Shown in pieces: positions 55,748-64,000 of a DNA stretch of 64,000 nt. The position numbers and the translations under genes are program-made. Below the pieces are notes generated by a model. That model saw only the letters and a list, made by a program, of their open reading frames with translations, made no database searches and was not told the origin of the DNA. How positions within the stretch are numbered: the first letter of the stretch is position 1; each line of letters begins with the position of its first letter. Source of the stretch: Mesostigma viride (taxonomy: Eukaryota; Streptophyta; Mesostigmatophyceae; Mesostigmatales; Mesostigmataceae); assembly GCA_009746045.1 (NCBI GenBank), contig RPFO01000213.1, positions 2,539,834-2,603,833 on the forward strand, given 5' to 3'.

Positions 55748-58170
55748 CCACGAATCCAGCGATGCAGCGCCAGGACCCGCAACTTCCTGGCTGCATCTGG
55801 CCGGAAAGAAGGCAAAAAGCTTACGCTCAACGAGCTAAGAAAGCAGGAAAACGCTAGCTTAAGGGGACGTGGCGCGCCGAATATTTTCCGCGCCAAAAAG
55901 TTCGCGGTACCGTCCGTACGGTGTATATTTGTGTGCCCGGACCGCTCAACACTCGCGGAGGTGGCCATGGCGGCATGCCTTTATGCAATATTAATCGATA
56001 TGGCACGTAAACAGCTAGAAAAAATGCTTGAATTTCGCAGAAGATTAGTTGATGACCTCTTTTCATGGCGGAAAGTTTACGGTTTGCAATATCGCTAATT
56101 TCTCGAACGGCTACGGGCGCGGGGGTCCAGGATATAATTTCTCTTGCGGATCATGAAATTTAATGCAGGTTTACGGCAGCTATTGTGAGGCAACGTAGGC
56201 TCTAAAGAGCGATTATGAAGCTAACTTAATGGTGTTGTCGAGTTTGTGCCGAAGCTTCCCGGTTTCTTTTACATTTCCGGCATTCAAGGTGAGAACCTAC
56301 GCAGGCCTGCGCATGTCGCCTTCGACGTATTCACGGAAGGCGCACCTTCCTTGTTCGCCTGATCAATGGATGATGTCTTTTATTGTTCGAGCTTGCGTGC
56401 CAGTTTATGCATGAAACATTTCCACGCAGGCAGGTGCATTAACGTCGGCCTTTCGCCTTTTTTTCGGGCAGTTTCCCTGCAGGAAGCGCTCCATTTCTTT
56501 CGGTTGCATCGTCAGATTCCTAGCAATTTCGTACAATTTCGTGTAGTTTGTGGCTGGCATGCTAAATGCGCCGAGGTCAAGTTGTTGGTAATGTGTTGAC
56601 ATTTGTTTTCCATAATCCTTTGGACATGAGCTTGCTCAGACGCTTTGTTATGTGCCGGATCTGACACGCCTGTTTTAGTAACGACATCCGGCATGTGCCT
56701 AGAGGCTAACAAGCTGGCATCAGCTTCTTAGCAAATTGCCATATTGGAAAGGAAGGTGAGAGTGGTTCTTTTGCTGGCCATACTGCATGAGTGTCATTGC
56801 ATTAGATAGGTGTTTCCATTGCTTTCCTTGAGCTATAACCATTAAGACTTCCCTGCGTCTCTAGGTTCTAATCGGTGCAGCAGATCCTGTCAGCGGCCAG
56901 GCGGTGACAGTGCGTATGCTACCTGTTGTTCGGAAGCAAACGTCCATATATTTGCGCGTGGATAAACTTGTTACGTTATTCTTGACATGTTTTATTAGCG
57001 ATGACGGCCAGGAAAGGTTCGAGGCTGTGTCCGTGAGGTGGGAGTGATGGCTCCCGCACAGCAGGTAATCTGCAGTTTCGACCTGGTACGTATTGACGTG
57101 TTAGCGTTTATACATTACAGTACCAAGTCGTCCTATCGTTTATAAACTAGTTGTAGGCATGTAATCGATGGTTTTTGCTTGTCGTTTTGTTGCTTTAGTG
57201 CTTCATGTACGCGTTCGCTTGTGATGGTTGGGGAATACCACTACGTCACGCAGATCTTGGACCAGATTTGATTGCTATTAGCTGAGGCTTTGACAACGAA
57301 ACCAGTGAAGTAGCGTTTGGTATGATTGTCTATAAAACATGGTGGGCTTGATAACGGGATGCTTTTCCCTGCACAGACATAGCGAGACAAGTCATTTTCT
57401 GGCCAGCTCTAGGCATTGCTTCTTGGTTTGCTGGCCCAAGTTATCCTTCTGCTTGTGCGTCCATAGTGCATGCAAGAAACATGAATGGCCGGGGCCTGCT
57501 TGCATGGAAGCATAACCAGGTTAGTTCTTTTGTTTTTTCTATCATCGCCAATCATTGGAATTGCTTTACAGTGTGTTGGATGCATTGATAATGTAGCTCC
57601 TTGTGAACCCCTTCTACGCTTGGTTTTGGGCCTTGGCACAAGCTTTATACTTGTTGTATAGCATGCTGTTGTGATTTTTAAGCTGGAAATGTGTTTGGGA
57701 ATCCATGTGTGGCCATCTATGATGTTTTGTACCACGTTGGAATTGAATGCCCATACGGTAGTGCTAGCAAAACACGCCAAAATAACTGCACCCGTTATGA
57801 CGGTCTGAGCTATTTTGGGTTGTATGCTAGCTAGCCTGTGCAGTTCTATGGCATGTCATGTTGTGAATGCATCTATGGCATGCCTGTGATTATCTTTAAC
57901 TCCCCTCAAAGGGCCAGGGTCAGCAGATTTTGAGAAATGGTCCATATTGCATTATATATCTCTTGAACCCCATCTGCACCGTACCCCCTTGGGGGGGGTG
58001 CTATTTATAGCAGCTGTGGGGCCTAGCTGATATGTGACCAATGACATGACCCCAAAGTTATTTGATATAAAAGCATCCATGTTATTTGGCTAGATACTCT
58101 CATACTTACTAAGATACCCATACTCAGTCCGTTCTCGTGGTTCCAGTTGACACCATTGAAGGGTTAAGGA
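55748..58170. other. Interval without a convincing gene
   Basis: Possible short exons were seen on the + strand (ATG at 56229 ending before GTGAGA at about 56289; 56865-56913 after a CTCTAG acceptor; 56999-57049). They cannot be joined in phase. The direct ATAAC/CATG-rich tract from 57.0 kb on looks intergenic. Confidence 0.35.
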
Positions 58171-58171
58171 C

Positions 58172-58560
58172 TTAAGGGGGTTTGAGGTATATATCATTAA
58201 AGAATAGGGGTTGGCGTGCCACTTCCTCACGTAGTGTGGGGAATAGTAGGCGGTCGGGTTTAAGCGCTATAAAGCCTTGCCATATACGCTCCCAGTACCA
58301 AGGAAGACCTCTGGTGAGTTTGGGGAAGGGGAGGCGAGCAATAAGCAGTGCGGCTCCAGTGTGCCAGGACATACCATTGGAGTTCGATGAGTAAGACGTG
58401 AGCCGAGGGCTCTACGTGCCAGAAGACATCCAGGGTGTGTGTTGACACCAATGTGCGCAGAGATAACTTGTTTGGCATACACTGACCATAAACGCCATTG
58501 CATATTGTGTAAGCCTAGTCCTCCAAGAGGCCACGCTCCTTGAGAATATTAATGGACCTC
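58172..58560 (-). pseudogene. L1-type LINE C-terminal fragment
   Basis: On the - strand, in two frames, come HNMQWRLWSVYAKQVISAHI, LTHRTPMVCPGTLE, WHTGAALLIARLPFPKLTRG, LPWYWERIWQGFIALKP and REEVARQPLFFNDIYL. This follows the layout of the region after RT in L1-type elements (GGLGL-N-x, then a W-rich linker, then RQPLFFN). A frameshift divides it. No catalytic RT motif remains. Confidence 0.6.
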
Positions 58561-58599
58561 GAACTTGCTCAGTTGCTCTGTCTTGACTTGGGCCCATTT

Positions 58600-58838
58600 C
58601 ATGCGAAGGGGAACAGCTAGTAGAGGACATGGGGGGCCTCGGCCTCTCCGTGATTTGGAAGAAGATGATGGACAAGGCCAAGTGGGCCCAGGTCATAGAG
58701 GACAATGAGCCCCCCCCAGTGGGGCCGGGAAGCGCCCGCGTGTGCAGTCCCGCGGGAGGCACGCCAGATAGCTCCCCCTCGGGCAGCGTGCGGCTGCCTA
58801 GATAGATGTTGTAGTTAGAATTAATTAATTAATTAAGT
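58600..58838 (+). mobile_element. LINE 3' end with C-terminal coding and (TTAA)n tail
   Basis: An open frame from 58623 to TAG at 58803-58805 reads GGLGLSVIWKKMMDKAKWAQ, VIEDNEPPPVGPG. It matches the C-terminal motif (SVIWRQMVRKDRW, PKPVG) of the element at 11986-12851. The tail is (TTAA)n at 58822-58836. The 5' junction was not resolved; it abuts a word shared with R1 copy C (TTGGGCCCATTTCATG). Confidence 0.75.
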
Positions 58839-58958
58839 AGCTTCCATCATCATTCCGTCATCATTCCGTCATCGCGACTAGGAGAAGTGCACCACCCTTA
58901 TGCTGGCATCTGCCACCCCTATAGTGACCCTATAGTGACCGCGGCCTAGGATGGGTCT

Positions 58959-58993
58959 CACCCTAAGCCCTAAACCCTAAAACCCTAAACCAC
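58959..58993. repeat. Interstitial telomere-like repeat
   Basis: CCCTAAGCCCTAAACCCTAA then AACCCTAAACC: four to five imperfect units of CCCTAAA with one CCCTAAAA. These are the plant/Chlorella-type and Chlamydomonas-type telomere motifs, supporting a green-lineage host. Confidence 0.8.
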
Positions 58994-59107
58994 TTGCAAA
59001 AACAGAAGTGCCCCCCTGCCACCACTGCTCACCAGGTTGTGATATTTAGGCTGGCATCTGTCACCACCCCGGCAGTTGTGATGGTGTGTTGGGGGTGTGA
59101 CAAGGAT

Positions 59108-59480
59108 GGCGAAAAATTGCACGTACTTACTCTTAAGAAAAGAACGCCCAATTTTTCGCCACCCTGCCACCCCTTGGCGCGGGTCATAGGAGGTGTTTGT
59201 CAAGGTGTGAGAGTGATGGCGAAAAATTGCACGTACTTACTCTTATATAAAGAACGCCCAATTTTTCGCCACCCTGCCACCCCTTGGCGCGGGGTATAGG
59301 AGGTGTTTGTCAAGGTGTGAGAGTGATGGCGAAAAATTGCACGTACTTACTCTTAAGAAAAGAACGCCCAATTTTTCGCCACCTTCCCCCACTGGCCGGC
59401 GCTGAGGTGGCGTAGGTTGTTGGATGTGGCGAAAAATTGCACGTACTTACTCTTAAGAAAAGACCGCCCAATTTTTCGCC
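59108..59480. repeat. Four tandem 53-bp hairpins
   Basis: Hairpins at 59108-59160, 59218-59270, 59328-59380 and 59428-59480 each start GGCGAAAAATTG and end CAATTTTTCGCC, a perfect 12-bp inverted repeat. All four share the loop word CACGTACTTACTCTTA. The spacer between the first three is a conserved 57 bp; the last spacer is different. No coding. Confidence 0.92.
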
Positions 59481-61375
59481 ATGGCCTCGCAGGGTGAGGG
59501 AGCCGGCGAGGGCCGCGCGGCGGGGTGTGCAGAGTGTTAGGGTTTATTAATCTGAAAACTCAGACGACCTATGCAAGAATCCCATACGACCTGCGTCGAT
59601 GCATGAGAGGTTTACTCTACTTTTTTAAACCCGCAGTTAGAACTGCAATTCGAGACGAAATGAAAATTGTTTTCAGCATATATTGACGCGTTTTATACTG
59701 CATAAACGAATTCATTAACTCGTCGTCTGTCCCAACTCAGTCCTCACAGGAGGACTGAGTTGACAATTTTCAACCGCGTGTAGCGACTAGGTGGGGGGTC
59801 CATCCCAAATGTTTTGATGTGGATCTGGGGTGTACTAGATATCATTTTGTTGGCAAAAATACTGCATATGTGAAAACTTGACCCGAACACCTGAAAATTA
59901 CACGGACGTTGGGCGCCCCTCGCGAATTTGCATTTTTCGGGATAAGAACGAGTGGGAAAAATTCAATCAAATCCGGGTGCATGAAGAAAAAATATAGGCA
60001 CGTAAACAACATAGTTCTTGAAGCGTGGCGAAAAACTGGGCTCCATTTGGCCACTGCAACTGCCTGAAACAATTAAAAAACTCTCAGTCCTCAGGAGAGG
60101 AATGGGGCTTTTGCTAACTTTGCTAGCATGTAAGTGCGGTCATACTACATCACCGTGGCCACCAACCATCCCAATCAACTCATTTCCCTTCAAGCATTAC
60201 AGGACAACACACTTGCATCATCATACTTCAGGTATATCATACCTTATCATGTAGTGAGAGCCTATGCATGCATGTAGGGAATGGGCTTGGATACCTACCA
60301 ACAAAGGGTTATGTTATAAGTGCCAACCACCAATATAATGGGTAGGTTAAGCATATTTCCATTGTTTCAAACAACAATAGATATGGCTATAACTGTTTTG
60401 CCTTGCCATGATGTGGCCAACATAGTTGCTGGCACATGATGGCAGTGGTTTGTCACCAAGACTTTTCACTCACCCGTAAAAGCTTGAATGCACCCTTGAC
60501 GCAGCCCGTGGCCACACAATCATGCAGTATGAACGTAGCAAAAGAATAACTAACATCTATGAAGGTGTTTAAACCTGCACAGCTCCTAAAACCCTGCACA
60601 ACTACACTGGGTTAAGGCAAATGCCTGCTAACATCATCTGAAAAGGGGGTTTTAGAGAGGGGCAGGCAACGGTCAAGAAAGAGCATCAAGACTTGAACCT
60701 GACAACGCCTCGCAAGCTTAAACTCATGTACGAACATCAAGGAACGAAGAGGCAACGATTATCCGGCTTTACCTGGCACAGCTGGCGTTACCTTGGCCCA
60801 GGCGGTGCCCGCAAAAGTGGCACTTTGCGGCACATAGACCATGACGTGACAGAATGGTCGAGATCATCAAATCTATACTGTCACTCAATATATTCTAATA
60901 CAATTCATGTTAAAATGTAGAAAGAAACCTATCAGCCATTGAAATTGCGCCGGAAAGCAAGCGCAGTCATCAATTCCGTCGACCTGCCTTATCGCAGTTT
61001 TTTCCAGCAAGAACAGTGCCGACACCGGGTAAATCGCATCCCCGCGAGCTAAAAATTGATTTATATCATCTTTAGGGCATGTTAAATCTATTTACTGAGT
61101 TTGGACGGCTAACTCGTCCGCAAACGTAAACTGCATGCATGGGCGCGAGCCGCCATGGCTAGGTCGTGCATTTCCGGAACTCGCGTTTCACGTGGAAAAG
61201 TACCCTTACCACCTGTACTTTGACCGTACAGTTAGCCGCGCATACCAAATCCAAAAAAATCCCAAAAATATGTCCAAGAAAGATCTTTTCACGTAGTATT
61301 TGAATAAATTTTGAGAGAAATTTTTTGTCAAACATTCTGACCGGGGCGAATTTTCTACGAAACCCAAAAACTCGG
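59481..61375. other. Interval with hairpin and weak ORFs, no supported gene
   Basis: A - strand open frame ends at 59842 (76 residues, MFQAVAVAKW...), hydrophobic near the start; unrecognised. GTCGTCTGTCC with TTAACTC at 59717-59733 recurs inverted at 61421-61440. Between them the DNA is AT-rich without clear genes. Confidence 0.4.
59734..59764. terminator. Palindrome AACTCAGTCCTC...GAGGACTGAGTT
   Basis: Perfect 12-bp arms around a short ACAG loop, about 80 nt downstream of the - strand frame ending at 59842. A related palindrome lies at 61376-61422. A role as a 3'-end hairpin is inference. Confidence 0.5.
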
Positions 61376-61422
61376 TCCTCTAGAGAGGACTGAGTTCAAC
61401 TCAGTCCTCCGTAGAGGACCAG
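61376..61422. terminator. Long palindrome downstream of the virus-like ORF
   Basis: The arms GGTCCTCTAGAGAGGACTGA and its inverted partner (ending CCTCCGTAGAGGACC) pair over 23 bp with two mismatches. The palindrome lies about 100-145 nt past the stop of the - strand ORF at 61521. Hairpins at this place mark transcript ends in mimivirus-like viruses and their virophages (established for those groups); applying it here is inference. Confidence 0.5.
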
Positions 61423-61520
61423 GGACAGACGACGAGTTAAATATAACACGTTTACATTCGTTATCAGCTCGACAAGAGCGAAAATGGCAAGCTCGTTGCC
61501 GTCGTCAACAAGACGACAAT

Positions 61521-62093
61521 CTACTCCTTGTCCTTGGAGTGTCCAGTCAGGCTCTTCACGTACGAGGCGGAGTTCTTCTTGTCGCCATGGCCGTGGGAGC
61601 TTGACGCTCCCTCGCGGCTCCTCTTCCTGCCATTGGAAGTGGCGGTCTTTGCGTCCTCGAAACCCTTCTTTACCTCCTCCCATGCCCTGTAGAGCGCAAT
61701 GGGGGAAATGCCTGGCTGGCGCTTGGACTTGGAGAAGCCATTGAGGAAATCGTCAACCATCTTAACGCACCCGTCGGCTTGGTCGAGGCGAATCCACTCG
61801 CAGCGGTCCTCGACCTTCCTCGGCTTTGCCGCATTCTTCTCGTAGACCCACTCGACGCAAATTTTTGGCGTCTTGCGGTCGACATCGTCATATCCGGCGT
61901 CGTGAATCTTGAAGACCTCGCAGGTAGGTCCGGTGCCTCCAACAGCACCTTCGTTTCCGGAAAGAAGGGAGACCTTGTGCGTCAGGTGTGCGAGCTGGTC
62001 AGATATCTTTGTCTGGCCGTCCTCGAGACCATCGAGGATTTTTCCAAGCATTGCCAGCGCTTTCTCGCAAGGCCCTGCGTTTCGGGAAGCCAT
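61521..62093 (-). CDS. Unknown 190-residue protein, virus-like cluster
   Basis: Single uninterrupted frame, ATG at 62093. The N-terminus is helical with heptad-like spacing (LAMLGKILDGLEDGQTKISD, then QLAHLTHKVSLLSG). The middle is mixed (VFKIHDAGYDDVDRKTPKIC, VEWVYEKNAAKPRKVEDRCE). A basic, Ser-rich tail (GRKRSREGASSSHG) could be a nuclear or DNA-binding signal. No family was recognised. No introns, in contrast to the host genes; it runs in the same direction as the next two genes. Confidence 0.65.
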   Translation of the reverse strand: MASRNAGPCEKALAMLGKILDGLEDGQTKISDQLAHLTHKVSLLSGNEGAVGGTGPTCEVFKIHDAGYDDVDRKTPKICVEWVYEKNAAKPRKVEDRCEWIRLDQADGCVKMVDDFLNGFSKSKRQPGISPIALYRAWEEVKKGFEDAKTATSNGRKRSREGASSSHGHGDKKNSASYVKSLTGHSKDKE

Positions 62094-62435
62094 GGCTACC
62101 GGCAGAGAGCTTGCAACGTGAGATGCGTGACTTGCACGTGATTTTGCCTATTTGTGCACAATGTGCCAAGGTCCGTTACGTCTGCTGGCACGGCCTGGAC
62201 AGGACGCGAAGGTGGCTGGACTTGTACAAGTGTCGAACTTGGCTAAATTTCGGAGCGATGCAAGTCTAAGGTGGCCTCTACCACGTGGCGAGTTCTGGGA
62301 CGTGAATTTAGGTAAAAAGACTCGTAAGCGTGCGAGTAATCAACTGGGTCACTTGTCAAGCGCCTGAACGAAGATTCTAGAGTGTCCACGAGAGTGAATT
62401 TTCCGAAGCAACCACCCATATATGATGCGCAGAAA
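62094..62435. other. Spacer between two virus-like ORFs
   Basis: 340 bp, presumably the promoter of the 61521-62093 gene and the 3' end of the next. No hairpin or repeated motif was seen. Confidence 0.4.
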
Positions 62436-62948
62436 TTACTTGCCATGACATTTGCATTTATTAAAACCTCGCACCCTCTCAAATTGTAACACGCAGACGA
62501 AAGAATCGTATGCAGCAACGTTTTGATATTCCGTGTCTCCTACGTCCCTATCTATGTGGGCCAACCTTATCTCCAGAATGCCCCCGTTCCTAAAGAGATG
62601 TGGATTCCTCAAATTGAAATATGCGTGATCATTGATCAAAGAATAGTCGAAAGTGGTCGTTGTTGCTGTTGCTTTTTTGCATATTTCTGATCCCAACACA
62701 ACCCCCTGGTCCAAATTGTGCTCACCACCCAAGAAACTGGGGGATACCAAGCCAATGAGCACGTGAGGGGGGGTGCTTTCGATTCCTGCAATGGACGCAA
62801 AGTGAAGCCCGCCTCTCCAATCCCCGTCAATGATGGGAGCACTTGGATCTGGCTTAATTTTAAAACGAAATGCCGCATTGTCAACGTCACTGTCACTCGA
62901 TGAAGCCTCGCTGTCAAGTACTATCTGGTAATAATTTGGATAGTCCAT
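62436..62948 (-). CDS. Unknown 170-residue beta-rich protein, candidate minor virion protein
   Basis: Intact frame from ATG 62948 (MDYPNYYQIVLDSEASSSDS). Alternating hydrophobic strands with WRGGLHFASIAGIE, PPHVLIGLVSPSFLGG, AYFNLRNPHLFRNGGILEIR and DSFVCVLQFERV suggest a compact beta fold. The layout (a short acidic start, an FRFKI strand, a W-centred strand, an EIRL ending) resembles small structural proteins of polinton-like viruses and virophages. That resemblance is a memory of style, not a match. Conventional assignment: hypothetical protein. Confidence 0.55.
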   Translation of the reverse strand: MDYPNYYQIVLDSEASSSDSDVDNAAFRFKIKPDPSAPIIDGDWRGGLHFASIAGIESTPPHVLIGLVSPSFLGGEHNLDQGVVLGSEICKKATATTTTFDYSLINDHAYFNLRNPHLFRNGGILEIRLAHIDRDVGDTEYQNVAAYDSFVCVLQFERVRGFNKCKCHGK

Positions 62949-62986
62949 TGCTTACATGATATGGATAGATATTTAGTTATAGAGGC

Positions 62987-64000
62987 CTATGCTGGAGGAG
63001 TTAACGGTGCCCCCCACTTGGCTGCGAGGTAGCCGCGGATCACCTCAAGCTCCGCTGACGTTTTGGCGGTGTTGTAGATAAGGATCTCGCCAATCCACCC
63101 ATCAAAAGCACGACTCGCGTTGGACGAGTCTCCTCCAATAGAAAGATTCCCTGAACCAAGTATAGGGTCCGACCATCTGTCATAGCCAGCTCGTCCGTCG
63201 AAGCGGGTGAGAAAGGCGTTTGTACTGCTGTTGCATGAAAGCGCCAGGACGTGTGCATTGTTGTCAAAGAACTGAGCCCTGGTGCTCACGGTGTCGCGTA
63301 CAGAACGGGAGCAAAGAGGAGAACGGTCTGTTCTCTGACTGATAAGACATGAGTAACAATCGCCGTTCGACGATCCAAGCATATATCCTCGGATACCCGT
63401 AACCCCTATTGTGGATACGTTGCAGTCGTTAGCTGTTTGGCGACTAGAAAAACACTCGCACTTACCCCGACCGCGTTCCAGAAATTGTTCACGGACTCCA
63501 ACAAGCCAGACCGCGAGTTAATAAACGGAGGGATTGTTTCGAGTTCAGCTCCGTCGTGTCCAGCGTCGGGCACTTGGCGGAAGTTGCCTGCGTCACGTGG
63601 TACCCGTTCGGCCCCTTGTCGTTCACTCGCATCACGTTCCCACCTGTCGTGTTTTGCTGGGTTGTGCCAGTGGTGTGCTGAACACCGTGGCGCTGTCGGA
63701 CGGATCGTACCACGCGAACAGATTGGGGTCTGTTGCGGGGTTGTAAACTGGCGTATACGTAAAAGTAAGAGGGTTAGACGCCGAGTTCCCATGGCCCGAC
63801 ACGGAGTCTGTCGCCGCGTTGGCACCCACGCTGACGGTCGTCAATGTGTTCGAGGTTCCTGACACGTCGAACGTGTAAAACGCCGCGTTTACCTGCACCA
63901 AGTTGGACGCCGTCCCGTTGGTAACGACGATGTCCCCGAGCGCAAAACCAGTGACTGACCGGCTGAAGGTAGCCGTCACGCCGACTGGGCTCGCGGACGG
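62987..64000 (-). pseudogene. Ig-like plus LamG-type lectin protein, frameshifted, N-terminus outside the window
   Basis: From the right edge, a bacterial-Ig-like repeat (TATFSRSVTGFALGDIVV, TNGTASNLVQVNAAFYTFDV, NAATDSVSGHGNSASNP) is followed by FAWYDPSDSATVFS, the start of a concanavalin/LamG-type domain. Frame shifts are needed near 63690, 63550 and 63430 to read on through NDKGPNGYHVTQAT, NNFWNAVGVSASVFLVAKQ and GIRGYMLGSSNGDC. The end is FDGWIGEILIYNTAKT and GYLAAKWGAP, the usual LamG ending. Such surface lectins occur in marine bacteria, phages and algal DNA viruses. Three shifts in 1 kb mean it is not functional as read. Confidence 0.7.

Noticed and set aside
56229-57049. Three short exon-like segments on the + strand
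   Set aside because: Phases do not agree (the last segment needs phase 2, the preceding donor gives phase 1), so no gene was called.

Overview
The window looks like a nuclear segment of a green alga (Chlorophyta). Host exons are GC-rich and cut by many introns with standard GT-AG junctions. A short interstitial block of CCCTAAA/CCCTAAAA-type telomere repeat sits near 58.97 kb. The intergenic DNA is a dense mosaic of retroelements and simple repeats. Gene models were built by eye, matching splice sites, codon phase and remembered family motifs; no search was run.

Layout. (1) 1-7253, + strand: the 3' two-thirds of the cleavage stimulation factor subunit CstF-77, in nine exons. Its introns hold a LINE 3' end, an inverted-repeat element and an antisense RT fragment. 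(2) 7.7-13.7 kb: a nest of LINE copies, several with readable target-site duplications; one has landed inside another repeat (R1). A long (ATG)n tract follows one LINE tail. (3) 14309-18216, - strand: a four-exon RluE/RsuA-type RNA pseudouridine synthase with a probable organelle transit peptide. (4) 18.8-20.5 kb: an R1 copy, a tRNA-related SINE and an L1-type LINE C-terminus. (5) 20530-28354, - strand: a young LTR retrotransposon with 617-bp LTRs and a CCTGG target duplication. It is copia-like, but its protease-like segment appears to lie between integrase and RT. (6) 28.4-31.7 kb: R1-like and SINE/LINE fragments. (7) 31734-49067, - strand: a complete 19-exon long-chain acyl-CoA synthetase whose introns hold most of the minisatellites. 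(8) 51278-53850, + strand: an Ala/Lys/Gln-repeat protein with a membrane segment and a C-terminal coiled coil, probably plastid-targeted. (9) 53.9-58.2 kb: mostly unexplained, with one small exon pair. (10) 58.2-59.5 kb: LINE ends, the telomere-like block and four identical 53-bp hairpins. (11) 59.7-64.0 kb, - strand: a compact intronless cluster unlike the host genes, with two intact unknown ORFs, a frameshifted Ig-like/LamG gene and strong hairpins. It is possibly an endogenous virus-like element.

The most unusual pattern is shared by the two large host genes. In at least six introns, the exon end together with its 5' splice site is tandemly copied downstream into the intron, leaving arrays of decoy GTGAG donors. 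The second is the odd domain order and multiple frameshifts of an otherwise young LTR element. The third is the virus-like cluster at the right edge. The host genes join in frame at nearly every junction (one acceptor, LACS exon 8, is ambiguous), so poor sequence quality is an unlikely cause of the frameshifts in the mobile and virus-like genes.
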